Of a stretch of 64,000 nt of DNA, positions 9,497-21,797 are shown one piece after another. The stretch spans positions 620,001-684,000 of the forward strand of contig CADCXA010000006.1 of assembly GCA_902806565.1 (NCBI GenBank), in the 5' to 3' direction. Both the position numbers and the translations under genes were made by a program. How positions within the stretch are numbered: position 1 is the stretch's first letter; every line of letters begins with the position of its first letter. The stretch is from Hypoxylon rubiginosum. Lineage: Eukaryota > Ascomycota > Sordariomycetes > Xylariales > Hypoxylaceae. The notes beneath the pieces were generated by a model. It was not told the origin of the DNA. It ran no database searches and saw nothing but the letters and a program-made list of their open reading frames with translations.

Positions 9497-11118
9497 TCAA
9501 AAACTCAGGGGTACGGAACCAGAGGGCTTCGAGAGAAACATAAGCGGCCCTTTGCCACGCCATACCAACTCGCCGTCCCCTCCCACAGGCATCTGCGGCA
9601 GCGAAGTCTGCTCTGCAATCTTCTCCGCGGACTTGATCGAAAGCGGCAATCCCATCTTCCCCAGAACCCCAGAAATGCCGCTCTCGTCCCGGAAGATCAA
9701 TCGCAGAAACTCCTCGTAGTTCTTATCCGACGGTGTGACGGAGCTGCTCACCACCTTTTCAACGATGCGGACCCAGTTCATGATGTCTTGGACGTCCAGA
9801 GAGCCGTGCATGTGGCGGAACTCGACCGTGTTCAGGTTCCGGCACCCGATCACGCCGCGCTTGCTTCGGACCAGCCCGTGCAGAGAGAAGGCACCCCGCC
9901 GGGCGCCTTCGCGGCACGATAGGAGCCAGGCCAGCTGCGTCATGTCGTCTGCTCCCCAGATCATGCCCAGCGCGGCCACGTAGGGCGACTCCGTGGTTGG
10001 CGAATAGGACTCCATGAGCTGCCGTTGACGATCGTCCAGACGGAAATCCTTCCTGGTAAAGGCCTCGTTCTCGGGGCCCGGTGACGGGTCGAATGGGCCG
10101 AGGCCGGCAAGTTCCGCCTTCCAGTCCACTTCTGGAGCCCGTTCTTGTTCGCAGAAGCCCTCGAGGTTAGTGTAGCCGCGAAGGCGCGCCGCGTACCGAT
10201 GGTAATTCTGCTTCCACGAGGCGTGCAGCGTCATTAGCGAGGGCTCTAACATATACATGGCGGTAGCCATCTTCTTGGCTTCGAGCAGGTCGAACGGGAG
10301 GTCTTCGTCGTCCGGATCCCACTTCCCCGACCTGCCGACGTGGACGTGGGTGCTGGACCTGCTATACTTGCGGCCGCAGTTGATAGAGACGGGAAATCGG
10401 TTGCGGATCCTGTCGCAGACTTTCTGCAGGTCTCGCTCGAAGAAATCGAGGTCCTTGTACACCTTACTTTTGATCTCGATGCTGAACCACTATAATAAAG
10501 TCGATTAGTAATTTGCTCTCCAGTTAAGAGTCTTAAGAGGTAAGTAAGGTTACCTACGGAGTACTCCTCGGGTCCAATAGGTGGTATCTTCGACGGCTGA
10601 AACAAATGACCATCCACTCCCGAATACCAACATCCACTGGTATCTTGACAGACAGTCCATGCTTCATAGACCTTATAATGGCCGTCGACGAATTCGCCTA
10701 ATACGTTAGGGTCCACATCGAGCTTCTTCTCCGCGGCATTCATATTGCCATCTTGTTCCTTGCGGCCGGATTTGAAAGTATGCCATGGGTGCTCCGTCTC
10801 TGCAGTCATCACTCTGATATCCGACTCGGCTCCCCACCAGTCAGGCTTTTCCATGGTCTCTTTGAATAGTGCGAGGAGCTTGTTCCAAGTTGCTTGTCGA
10901 GCCTCCTTGTCGGCCTGAACGTCGCCCTTCACCACGGGGATCTTTCTGCCATCTTCTTTGGTGTAGAACAAACAGTTTCTCTCGTACCAGTCGTCCGCGG
11001 GAAACTCCAACACCTTCTGGATGGGATCATTCTCTGGTGCTTTGAGCACTGGGACATGAACTTCGATTTCGATGCCAAAGGTTAGGGGGCCGGCTTCTCG
11101 CTCAACAGAAGCATCCAT
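9497..11118 (-). CDS. Putative amidoligase (ATP-grasp-like, fungal)
   Basis: Two exons, 11118-10558 and 10489-9497, are separated by a 68-nt phase-0 intron (donor GTAGGT, acceptor TTATAG) and give 517 residues. Hallmarks of the 'putative amidoligase enzyme' family are clear. FGIEIEV (residues 14-20) is the first strand with metal/ATP-binding acids. EYS + [11 protein letters not shown] across the splice is the second acid strand. THVHVG (residues 234-239) is the His motif. [13 protein letters not shown] near the middle of exon 2 is the C-terminal glutamine-synthetase-like motif. These enzymes are predicted, from their fold relation to glutamine synthetase and gamma-glutamylcysteine ligase, to form amide or peptide bonds. 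Substrates of the fungal members are not known. No signal peptide or membrane segment is present. Confidence 0.88.
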
Positions 11119-13040
11119 GGTTTCCGTAGAAGATCAAGTGGATCTACTAATAATTGAAGCCAAATGGAGTAGTTAAGGATATTTGGTGAGTCTAGTATAC
11201 CTATTATCATCAGAAGTACTCTTTGCCCAAGTTCATAAGTACTAGAGATCAAGAAGGTTTCTCCCTTGCTGCATGCAGAGACACTCTGCGACGATGAACA
11301 CAGTAACCAGTGACGAGGCTTAGGGAAATTACTCACGTCGTTGTTACAGTATCATGCAGCTAACACTGTTTGTTTTTGTTTTTCGTCCAGACGACAACTA
11401 CACGAGACTGAAAACCCACAACAAAGCGAAGGCATGAATTTTGAGGGTATCCCGTGACTATGAGTGTAATAATGTAGCAAGAATGGATTCGACTCTCGCA
11501 TCGAAAGGTAGCAAAGCAAGGCTTAGGCTGAGTCATCTAGTGCCTCACACAGCCCATCTATCGTCAACGCATCTGCCGGCGACTAATCTCAAGATGATTA
11601 AGGATACTGCTTTATCTTAGAATATTTCCACATCACGCATCACATACTCGTATGATATCCTTTCTCCTTCAATGTGGTTATCGCATGCACCATGGGAGGC
11701 CGGAAGAGCTATGCGGCACTTGGTCAAAAAGTCCTAGGTTGCCCGACTTCTATTAGAATTACTCTTGGGGCGGTATCACAAGAATGGTGAATCGTGCGTA
11801 AGTCGTATGCCTCACCAACCTCTTCATCCAATGGGAAATATCTCCGTAAGCTCTTTTGATGGAATTACGGAACAAAGGTACCATATAGAATCGATCTTTA
11901 ACACTCGTATCCTGCCAGCCGTAGACATACTAGGTAAGGTAGGTATGTATATATCTTGGTCTTTTTCTAATACCGACTACCCAGTGGACAGGCTGACTCG
12001 AGTTACAGTAGAGTATTTTATTTTGGCATCAAGTCTATACACCGGTCGTTCCTAAAAGAAGAAACCAAATTCGAAGTTCTTCTCTAATATAAAAAAGGTA
12101 CGCTACATTATGTACTTATGGCCTAACGGTCCACCCTATAGAGATGATGCTGAGGCCCAAAGGTTCATCAGGCACTAAACCGAGTATAACCGCCCCCGGT
12201 GTCTGTCGGATAAAGCGATAAGCTTATATGTATGCACTTATAGCGACTCCCCGTCTTTCACATGTCTTATGTCTAACCCAGCAATCTTTCAGCATCTCAC
12301 ATCATCGCTTCAATCTAGCATGCCATGCAACTTGTCCGACAGCAATATTATCTAGAACTGCAAACTGCGATGCTGTCGCCACCGATGGATTCTTTCATTG
12401 GCGTAATAGAGCTAGGGAGCTGTCTCCACCTGCCTGCTTTGATGGCTGGATGGGTGTGACAGAACGGCTTTACCACGACGACGGCTCGCATATAGCCTTT
12501 ATACGACTCCTAGGCCGCCAAGAAAGCTTCGCTTACAGCGTCGAATCCATGGGTGTGGTATCGAGCGCGGGCAAGATGCGCCGAGATATGGCCCGCATAC
12601 AGCGAGACGTATGTGTGCGCTGCGATTGCGTGCTCCGTACTAACCTATTCCACTGCAATGTTACATCGTACAGATTGCTGGATCAAATGCTAATCCTTTA
12701 CGAGAGGGTATTTGAACTGGTGACTGGTAGCATTCGCCTTGAACAATTTAAAACTCTACTGAGAGGTAGGTAGCTTGAGAAGTTTGACGGAGATCTACTG
12801 ATTACATGCTTCATCTGAACTATCTGATCGTGCGACCCTGGAGAAACATTACGGTTGAACCATCGAGTGTCGGGGTGAGACAATACATTCCTATCTGAGC
12901 GGTTTTGTGCTTACCAAGCGTCGAATCTTCTCCATTTTGGTATGCTGCATCAGAGTAGTAATATCTCGATATCTGCTGCTACTCTAGCCTCCACCTAAGG
13001 ACCAAGATAGAAGCTAAGCCTTGGTACACAACCCGCCGAG
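11119..13040. other. Intergenic region with one uncertain ORF
   Basis: This 1.9 kb between two divergent genes is mostly AT-rich without coding signal. One plus-strand frame (12228-12773, 181 codons) contains a protein-like stretch ending LLDQMLILYERVFELVTG just before a GTAGGT, but I recognise no domain and no continuation exon, so I do not call it a gene. No repeat or RNA gene is seen. Confidence 0.5.
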
Positions 13041-15689
13041 ATGGCTTCCCGCACTTCGGGCGCTGCCGAGACCGAAGCCAAGTTCGCTAGCGCCTTGCCT
13101 GCAGTTGAGCCTCCAATCAACCGACGACCAGCTGCCAGCCAGGACATAGACAAGGACAATGGCCAAAATAAAGAAAAGCTTCCCGTCGAAGATGCCGTCG
13201 AGGTCGACGTTGATCTCGAGGATGAGAATGATCCCGAGATCAGCCAGATCCCTGCCGAGGTAAGGCGAGTTGTCAGTCTTCACGATGATACGACTCTACC
13301 CACCTTGACATTTCGCTATTTCCTCCTCTCCGTCATCTTCGTCATACCGGGAGCTTTCCTATCTTCGATGAACTATTTCCGGACCACATATGCTCCTTAT
13401 TCGGTATTCTTCGTCCAGATCGCCTCCAACTACGTCGGCCTCTGGCTCGCTCGCGTTCTTCCCCGTCGCCAAATTCGCATCCCCCTCATCAATCGGTCCT
13501 TCAGCCTCAATCCCGGCCCATGGTCTGTCAAGGAGCATGTTCTAGTCACGATAACGGCGGCATCGGGTGCCACCGGTAACCTCGCCACTACGCCGATCGC
13601 CCTCAGTGACCTCTACTTCAACCGGACCATCCATCCCGCCGCCGCCATTTTCTTCATGTGGGCCATAGATGCTACCGGGTACGCATTCGCCGCCATCGCC
13701 CGGCAGGTTTTGCTTTATGAACCAGCGTATCCTTGGTTCCAAGCGCTATGCCAGACAGCCCTCTTTGAGACACAGAGCAAGCAGAACAAGAACCCAACGC
13801 CTGCCGCACGCAAGCAGATTCGCGTCTTCTGGGGGGTGCTTCTGGGCGTCACCCTGTGGCAGTTCCTACCCGAGTATGCGTTCCCTATGCTGAATTCTAT
13901 GGCCTTTTTGTGCTGGGTTGCGCCTCACAATCCCATCGCCAACTTCATCGGATCCGGCCTCGGTGGTATGGGCTTTCTCAACCTGACGTTCGACTGGGCC
14001 AATATCTCCAATTATAACGCGGGAGTGCCGCTCTTTTTGAGTCCCTGGTGGTCGCAAGTCGTACTTTTCTGCTCTTTCGTCTTGTCCTGCTGGGTTTTGT
14101 TACCCGCTGCGAAATGGGGAGGGCTCGGCGGGTATCCCTATTGCTTGATGACGAACCGAGCTTGTACTGCCGATGGGAGTAGATACCCTGTCACCGACCT
14201 GGTCACTCCTCAGAACACTTTCAATCAGACAGCCTACGAAGAAAACGGACCGCTGCATCTCGGCGTTCAGTATCTGTGGTCAATCTTCTTTGATTATGCC
14301 TCGTACTTCTCGGCGTACAGCTGGATTGCTTTCTTTGGGGCCAGCCAGATCAAGGAGGCCTACCATAAGTTCCGCGCCCGGCGGAACAATCCTGGCCAAG
14401 GAATCAACCATCAATGGTACGTTCAGCAATGTCCCTCGTTGGAGATATGCGTCTCATATATAGATTAAACCCTCTTTGATCAATTTCATCGTTCGTCGAA
14501 ACTAACATGTCTACAGTATGTCCAGATATATTTCATTACGGCACCCCCTCGCAATTCCTTCGTTCTAGGATAAATGCCAGACAGTGACGGGGAAGCTCTT
14601 TCCATTGGACGCTAACGTAGAGTAGATACGGACCGTCTTAATGTTCTCATGCGATCATATCAAGAAGTCCCTCTGTGGTGGTACTTAGTGCTCTTCGCAG
14701 TCTCATTTGTCATTACCATGACAATCGTCGGCCTAGATATACTATATATCCCCTGGTGGACTTACCTCGTCGCGCTTGGGACGGGAGCCGCTGTGGTCGT
14801 GCCGCTCGGCTGGCTTTACGCTATAAGCAACTTCCAGCTACCCATCGGGACGTTCAACGAGCTGCTATACGGCACGATGGTGCAGAACCTGAGTACCAAC
14901 CGTAGCCCCATCGGCGCCAGCATCTACGGGGCGATTGCAGGCGACGCATGGTATAGAGCGCAGTATATGTTACAAGACCAGAAAATCGGGCATTATATGC
15001 ACGTGCCTCAGCGCGCCGTCTTCTTCTCGCAAGTATTTGGCATCACCATGGGCGTACCCATCAACTATGCCGCGATGAGCTGGATCATCGACTCGAAACG
15101 CGACTACCTCACCGGAGTCATTGAGGACGCTGCGCATATTTGGACGGGCCAAAGTTTAACTAGTTCTTTGACTTTGGGCGTGCAATATGTTCTCATTGTA
15201 TGTTCTCCTATTATTATCATATCGACCTCGAATATGATAATGTACCTAAAATACTAACACTACGCCATATAGGGGCCTACCCGACTCTTCCAACAAGAAC
15301 AGTTCAAGCCTCTCCCTTACGCCTTTCTCGTCGGCGCCGCCTGCCCAGCCCTCATCTATCTCCTCCACCGGCTGTTCCCCCGCGCCAAGTTCCACCTCTG
15401 GAACACGACGATATTCTTCAGCGGCGGCTCCATCTTCTACGGCAACGTCTCGACGGGGTACTTCTCCCGGTTCATCGGCGGGTTCGTCGTGATGTACTGG
15501 GCGTACCGGTACCGGTACGCGCTGTGGGCCAAGTACAACTTCATCCTGGCGGCCGCTTTCGACGCCGGGTTCAACTTGAACATGCTGCTCGTCTTCTTGA
15601 TCTTCGGAAGCGCGAAGGTCATCGGCATGCCGAACTGGTGGGGCAATGATGCGGCGAGCGTGGAGAAGTGCTATGCTCTTGATAACTAG
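13041..15689 (+). CDS. OPT-family oligopeptide transporter
   Basis: Exons 13041-14415, 14626-15197 and 15273-15689 give 787 residues. The second intron (75 nt, phase 0, branch ATACTAAC) is ordinary. The first interval, 14416-14625, cannot be removed as one GT-AG intron without a stop, but is cleanly removed as a twin intron, giving INHQ-Y-TDRLNVLM, the expected OPT text. The protein has an acidic N-terminus (EDENDPEISQIPAEVR), then about 14-16 membrane helices with family landmarks: SSMNYFRTTYAPYSVFFVQIAS, GLGGMGFLNLTFDWANIS, RSYQEVPLWW, TLGVQYVLI and the final PNWWGND. OPT proteins are proton-coupled importers of small peptides, glutathione or metal chelates; the substrate here is not predictable. 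The ATG at 13041 is preceded by CCGAG and is the first in frame. Confidence 0.93.
14416..14625 (+). other. [D1,2] stwintron (intron nested in the donor of another intron)
   Basis: The internal intron is 14417-14516 (100 nt): donor GTACGT, branch ACTAAC at 14501, acceptor CTACAG. Its removal joins G14416 to TATGTC at 14517 and so creates a GTATGT donor for an external intron of 110 nt. That intron has branch GCTAAC at 14611 and acceptor AGTAG at 14625. Splicing both leaves ...CAA T|AT ACG..., restoring the OPT frame. Direct use of GTACGT with acceptors at 14620 or 14625 gives TGA, and with 14622 gives a downstream stop. The two ends are partly complementary: ACGTTCAGCAATG near the 5' end against CATTGGACGCTAACGT near the 3' end. 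Confidence 0.82.
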
Positions 15690-17555
15690 AGTGGTTGTCC
15701 AATTCTGGCGAATTTGGATATCGCATACAGAGAACAGCAGAGCTGGGTAGTCAAGACTACGTTGGGGTATCTATTGGAAAATAAACGTTTCAATTAAGCC
15801 CATAGCTATTCATAATCTAGAGCAGTTTTACTACAGTGTTATTATATACTTCTCTTGATGCGCACCTTAGGTTAGATGCCCAGCCCCCAAAGACTATCCG
15901 TAGAAAACCCAGTGTTTTCGGTTCCCGTGCTCAACAAGAAGCTCTACACAATCATGCTAGCTAAAGCGTTGACTATTGGTCTATAGAGACGGATGGGCGA
16001 AAATATAAGGGGGTCACAAAAAAGAAATGTATCTCGGTCATCAGCAAACCAATTCAGGGGCTATTACCTACACCTTAGCAGGATTATAGGCAGATTCATA
16101 AACTTGAACTTTTATATAGGGGATTTTTGTAGCTTAATTATCTCTCGCAGTCCTCGCATAAGTGTTATATGTCCACCTATATTCCCGTGGATATATTTAG
16201 GAACAATATGTTCAGGTTCAAGCCTACAGATTCAAGTTAGAAGGGGGAAGTAAAGAAAGCGCAAGGTACATTTATGTATAATAACTGTCACGAGACCGTC
16301 CAAGCGGTGAAGGAAACCAAGACGTTGTTGCACGAGGAGCTATAGACCTAACAGCTACGAACGTCTTCGTATATACATACAAGAATGGCAGACAAAGAAG
16401 CCTGTCGGGCAAGGGAACTCATCGTCCGCCTCCAATACCTCTGGTGGTACAAGCACCTAATACCGCAATCCTAGGGGCCACGATACCTCCTGGATAGTAA
16501 AGGCTAGGGTTGTGTGACAAGACCTAAGTCATGACAGTAATCAAATTTAACAACTAATTGACCAGTGGTCACTTATTTATTTAGAGATCAGAATTAGAAT
16601 GTATCTATGAGGGTTTGGGTTTGGAGACGTGAAAAGAGAGTATCGACTTCAGCGTAACTTAAACCAACTCGCTTATCAAGTCTAAAAACATTTAAGGGAA
16701 AAAATAGAATACAGTTTCCTATAGGGGTTTTCATATACCAACCGGGCGACTCACATTAACTACGAAGTAGGTACTAATCATAAACATTGCCGGGAGCAGA
16801 TTTTATATTCTTTTGCTGCAAGCTATTCTACGTTTAAGAGAAACAACGCATTCTGCTGTTATTATATCAAGCTATCTAGGTATAGACATTTACTTCTAGA
16901 CAACTACTTAGCCATCAAGTTGCTCTCTTCGTTTAGGCACCGCGGTTAGGACGGAATCTAAGCTTGGTTAGACACCAAGCTTCGTATACGCATCATCCTG
17001 TTGTACCTCAAGGGACGAGTCCACAGATAATGTAACATGGGCTGAGTAACGACTAGCCAACGCAAGGGATTCCTGCTGTAGCTGTAGCCGTCTATATACA
17101 TCGTTTAGACTGATGAGTGTTACTTGTGCCCAACGTGACCCGCAACTGTGGCTGTGTTTGTAAAGTTTCGAGATGCTAGGCTTCCAAATATCAACACAAA
17201 GGCCTCCATCGAAAACACGCGGTACAGCTAGAGTCCCGAAACTCGAAATGGTACGACTCGTATAGGCTAGCTTCGTGGGACAATGGCGAATCATAGGAGA
17301 ACACTTCATCCTCGCCGGTACGGTTTCGAAAACCCACTAGGTAGATACAACACATGCATTAGTACCTAGGTAGACGAGTCAGATGCATCTGTTTCCTATA
17401 GATCCGTTCGTCGCACCAAAGGGGGACTACCCACTTGGTATAGCAAGTATAGACGCTACGAGCCTTTTAGATTCTACCTTCACGCCTGTAGACTCGCAGA
17501 CTGTCTGTCAAAGGTACCTCTCGCTTATGTATGTTTAAGCTTCATCCCTCCCTGC
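15690..17555. other. Gene-poor AT-rich region
   Basis: No gene is supported here. An open frame on the minus strand (16968-17309, 113 codons) has no recognised domain and poor coding character. AATAAACG at about 15779 may serve the OPT transcript end. No transposon ends or RNA genes were found. Confidence 0.5.
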
Positions 17556-17925
17556 CATGATCGCGAATCGAAGCTCATCGGACTTGGAAGATTTAAAAGG
17601 GGGTTTGGGTTCGATTCCTATTAGCGCTATCTGGTGATCCCCCCTATCTATCGGGTCGTCTTCTACCCCTCTTCGACTACTGATGCTGGCTAAGGCATAT
17701 CGGCAGTGGTCTAAGAAGCTCATCTCTTGATTCTACCCAAAGCCTTCGAAGACCATGACGTTGAACTGGTGCTTGAATGTTTCAGATCAAGGATCAGTGA
17801 TCTACCTGGGGAAGATGCCGAGATGCTCCAAAAGTTTATTTCTCGTATACCGGCAAGTTTAGAGATGGAGCCCATCCAATATTGATATCTGAAAAGCTTA
17901 AGAGGCACCATCTCGTCTTTTGTGC
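17556..17925 (+). pseudogene. Decayed coding relic (unidentified)
   Basis: Reading the plus strand gives protein-like text broken by stops and frame changes. MIANRSSSDLEDLKGGLGS begins at 17556. Then comes TPLRLLMLAKAYRQW up to a stop near 17726. In another frame, KAFEDHDVELVLECFRSRI and EDAEMLQKFISRIPASLEM run to a TGA at about 17884, after which YLKSLRGTISSFVQ continues in the same frame. The alternation of hydrophobic and charged residues is like a helical protein. No family is recognised. I read this as an old pseudogene; real introns could explain some but not all of the breaks. Confidence 0.4.
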
Positions 17926-19630
17926 AATGATATATGGCCATCTGGTCGAGACGACAGTAGTCCTTGTGGGCGCCAGAATACGATGGACAAAGGCAGCCAA
18001 TATTTTTGCCTATTCACTCATGCATAACCCAAATGGAAAGAAAAAGCAGAGATGACTCGAATCGAATAGTGGCAGCCCCTCAATATATGGGAACAGACTT
18101 GGAACGGCGTAGTCGACGGAGGAGAAAAGGAAAAAAATAGCTAGCGTGGCACCAGCAGATCACACCGCTACGAATACCCTACCTACCTAGATATACTAAC
18201 TAATGCAGCCCAGCTCGCCCGTTGATACCATGATTTGAAGCTACGGAATGGAGCCGGCGTTGGTATGCAAAACTGTCCGAGTTCTTTGCGCGGAGACCCG
18301 TCGATGTGGACCCGAGCCCGAAAGGGGGACATGTGCTCAGCCACTCTGCCACTTCGTATGGCAACTCCGTTATAAATAATACGTGGCAGGTGAACTTGAC
18401 GCCAACGATGCTAACACTTTCGCCTTGCCTGCTGCTGACGTGGGACTGCTGCTGTTGCTGCAATAGCCGACCGTCGCGGTTATCAACACACGGCGGGACG
18501 CATTTAGGCGCCGCAAGTACTGTGGTTCTAGTTTCATAGGATGCTGCATACGGCCAATTAAGGACATGGGTATGTATAAGTACCTTTTTTCTCTTCTTCT
18601 TTTTTCCTTATTAGGCGCTTTCTAGAGATTTCGTCGGCGCAATTGCCGGGTAACGTTGAAAAGGATTCTGTGAATGAGCCGCGTAGACGAGGAACGGAGC
18701 TCCGAATGACGTCGACATGGCGCTGGATGTAACCCTTTTGGAAGAGTGAGAAAAAGAGGAATCCCGGAGCGAAGGATGAATCCTAAGACGAATTTGCGGC
18801 AATTCGTAAGGCGTACGTGTTGGGTATTCAACTTGTGGACATGGGTGAGGAAAACAATCTGAATGTTTGTCGAGTCGTCACGGGGTAAACCTGGACCGTT
18901 GGCCTGGGCCCTGGATTGCGAAGTTGTCATCGTCGGGCTGTTATCACTGGCCTATCTCTTCTCTCTATCTGAAGCCCTGTGGATAATTGGATAATTTGAT
19001 TAAACAATGCAAATGCAATACAATGGCAAACCTGCCCCGCGGTCCTGCAAGAGTGCACGAACGAAATTGGTAAATCAAGATAAGAATTTGGTTTCAGGGT
19101 CGATCTCGGTTGGGTCGGCGCTATCATTGACGACCTGGGGACGGACGGTACGGATAGATCCTTTTTATCAATCAAGACACTCGGACTCGATAAAACACGG
19201 ACGCCTTCGTCACATAAAAGAGAGGGACCCGAAACATTAATAGACGACACATATTGTGATTGATAACGTCAACGTCAACTTGTCAAACTCGAGTGACACA
19301 ATTCCAAAGACAACCCTCGCGGCTACACCGACATGTTTTCTTATTATCCGTCGTAAAGTCGCGAAAGGTGCTGAATGATCCTATTGAATGTCACGACTTT
19401 CGAGACTACTATGTACATACATACATATAGTAGAGGGAATAAAGGAAGGGTAGGTCGCAGGTTCGTTACCCCAGACTCGGTAATTAAGTCTCATGCCATC
19501 ACGATGGGAGATCATACCCTAATTTTATTTATAAAGTGCTATTAACCACCATCACCTGATATCCGGTATCCGGGAGGCAGCACGTGTGGACCGAGTAAGA
19601 ACGCACATGTGATGGGTGCAAGGTTGAATA

Positions 19631-19650
19631 TGGGCATGGGCATGGGCATG
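19631..19650 (+). repeat. Hexamer repeat (TGGGCA)n
   Basis: Three perfect TGGGCA units, with a diverged GGGCAT continuation downstream at about 19659. Simple sequence in a gene-poor region. Confidence 0.75.
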
Positions 19651-20803
19651 GCATACCTATGGGCATAATGGAAAGGAAAGGAAAAATAAAAAAAACAATA
19701 ATAAAAATAAGCCGTATAGTCCGAACTTCCTAGCAGGGGAGAGCGAAGGTTCCGAGAATTTAAAGCGAAATAAAGGAATCAAGGTCTTGCATTGTCGGGT
19801 TAATTATACATTTACAGTATCAATCACACACGCATGAATATTAATAATGAGGTCATATAATAATCCATCGTATTAAGATTATTTGTTTACGTTTGTTTAT
19901 GTTGCCTTAATCTATTTCGGAATATACTAAGAGTAAGGGGAAGGTGACGAGGTGACGACCTTTCCTTGAGACGAACCCAGACTTCCTTAACCCTTTCTCT
20001 TCTAACCCTGACTCGCGACACACATTGCGAAAGTGAATGTGCAAAATAGGGGAGGCGAAGGGAGCGTCTACATAGTACGGTTGATGGCCCGGCGTCTGTT
20101 TTGAACCCAACATGCGGGCACAACTAACTGGTGCTGGTGGGGGGGCTGTTTGAGGCTACCGCTACTTTTAGCCGCACGGGCTGCAGGCGGGATGGGACCC
20201 AAGAGACCAAGGACCTCCAGAAGGGCTGGAAGCTGGAAGGGTGTACAGGGTGGGAAGGACTGGAAGGGTTAGAGGCAGAGAGGGTACCATCACCTTTGGT
20301 AGGGTCGGGATCAGCGTGGATCAGACGACAGAGACATGCCTGACATGTGGCTTTTTCTCTCCCAGACTGCCAGAGATGACAGCCCATAAAGCCTAGCCGG
20401 ATTCAAGTATATTAATAAAAGAATACGTATACCAAGACACACACACTAATTTATTCCCTCGTGTTAAATAAACATTACATAGAGTAGTAACCTCGGAACT
20501 ATACTTCTTTATAAGTCGAATACCTGATGAGTTGATGTTATATACGGAATATAAAAAATAAGAGTTCCCAAAGAATATGTAGACTTTGATTATGAAGGGG
20601 CATGCATCTGCAAGTAAAGAAAGCGGTCAATGAAGACTCGTCCGTGGTTGGTAGCGGTGGACAGCTTTTGCACCTCACCTACAGGGACCTTAGGTGGAGT
20701 TGCGGCGTTTATGTGCACTAGGAGAGTTAGGTACATGGAGACATGGAGGTACAGTACGTTGGGCGTTGTACATGCTTATCGATGTACTTACGTGTAGATC
20801 CTT

Positions 20804-20836
20804 GCAGGTCGCACGCAGGTCGCACGCAGGTCGCAC
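20804..20836 (+). repeat. 11-bp tandem repeat (GCAGGTCGCAC x3)
   Basis: Three exact head-to-tail copies of GCAGGTCGCAC, about 1 kb upstream of the Wee1-type kinase start. It could be neutral or a repeated protein-binding site; the sequence alone does not decide. Confidence 0.85.
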
Positions 20837-21797
20837 CCCGTACCTGCCTTGAGAAAGCGCGTTTTTGTTGTTTATTTCAACCTAGACGCGTATAAGTGTG
20901 GACCCCTGTCACGCCCGCTCCTGCACGTCGAACAAAGACGTACCCCAGCCCCAGTTGTACTTTCCCTAACCTGACGCCGACCGCCTCCTTGTCCCCTAAG
21001 GTCTCTAAGGTCCCTAAAGTCGCCTAAGCCTAAAGTATTCTACGTTTCTACGTATTCCAGCTGCCAGCCTCCCAGTCCCAGTCCCCGTCTCTCCTGATCT
21101 CCATCTTTTTATCGTCCATTCGCCCATTCGCCACAAACAAAACACTTGATCTGCGCGTCCATACATACGACCTACGACCTCGACCTCAACCGACACGTCC
21201 ATATTGCCGCCCTCTTCTCTTCCGCGCTTCTTCACACCCAATCGCTCGAGTCGATATCGCATCCGTCCTGACTGAATGGCGACAACTCGCGCTCGTTGTG
21301 CGTGACTGCTGGACAACTGTGACACTTTTAGGACTCGACACTTTGTCAAGGGAAGGGAGTTGTGAACCGACAGTCTCACGTCCAACTCCGACTTGACCCT
21401 GAACCTGATTCAGCATGCACCGTTGAAGAAAACGAATACAACCTGCCCTTGCTTGGTTAGCATTCCACACGTCCTTGGTTTACTAGCCGCACTGCTTTAC
21501 ATTCCTGAACCATCGTCATCCCTCCTTGCGAGCGCTCTGTACGATTGTCGCTTTCGTAGTGATTCAGTAGTATCTATCTACCTACAGCTGGAACTTCGTT
21601 TCCACGTAACTTTGGAGAGCTTTGTCACCAACTGTCACGCTTCTTTGCCGATTCCTTACGCAACGCCGACGACCTCTTCTACGTCGACCACGTTATAGCT
21701 TTCCGTCACCTTCGCTACCACCGCCGACCATACGTACCGCCGAGACACGATAGACTGAATCCGAGGCCCGCATGCCACATAGTTGCGAATCGGCAAT

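Larger units (their letters stand above)
17926..21797. other. Gene-poor region and leader of the Wee1-type kinase gene
   Basis: Nearly 4 kb without a convincing gene. Short open frames (for example 18200-18463 and 18622-18930 minus, 19007-19240 and 20131-20343 plus) show no domains. Two small tandem repeats are listed separately. From about 20,900 to 21,797 the sequence is C/T-rich and looks like a long promoter and 5' leader for the kinase gene, as is common for large fungal regulatory genes. Confidence 0.5.

Noticed and set aside
12228..12773. 181-codon plus-strand frame between amidoligase and OPT genes
   Set aside because: Some protein-like text near the end, but no domain, no good start context and no continuing exon; not called as a gene.
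14417..14620. Single GT-AG intron in the OPT gene from GTACGT to the first downstream TAG
   Set aside because: It joins TG to A and creates an in-frame TGA; other acceptors at 14622 and 14625 also give a stop. The twin-intron model restores the family text.
16968..17309. 113-codon minus-strand frame
   Set aside because: No domain, no partner exon and composition no better than chance for this AT-balanced region.
17535..17665. tRNA-like B box (GGTTCGATTCC) near 17607
   Set aside because: No matching acceptor stem, D arm or anticodon arm can be drawn around it, and the bases also fit within the decayed coding text.
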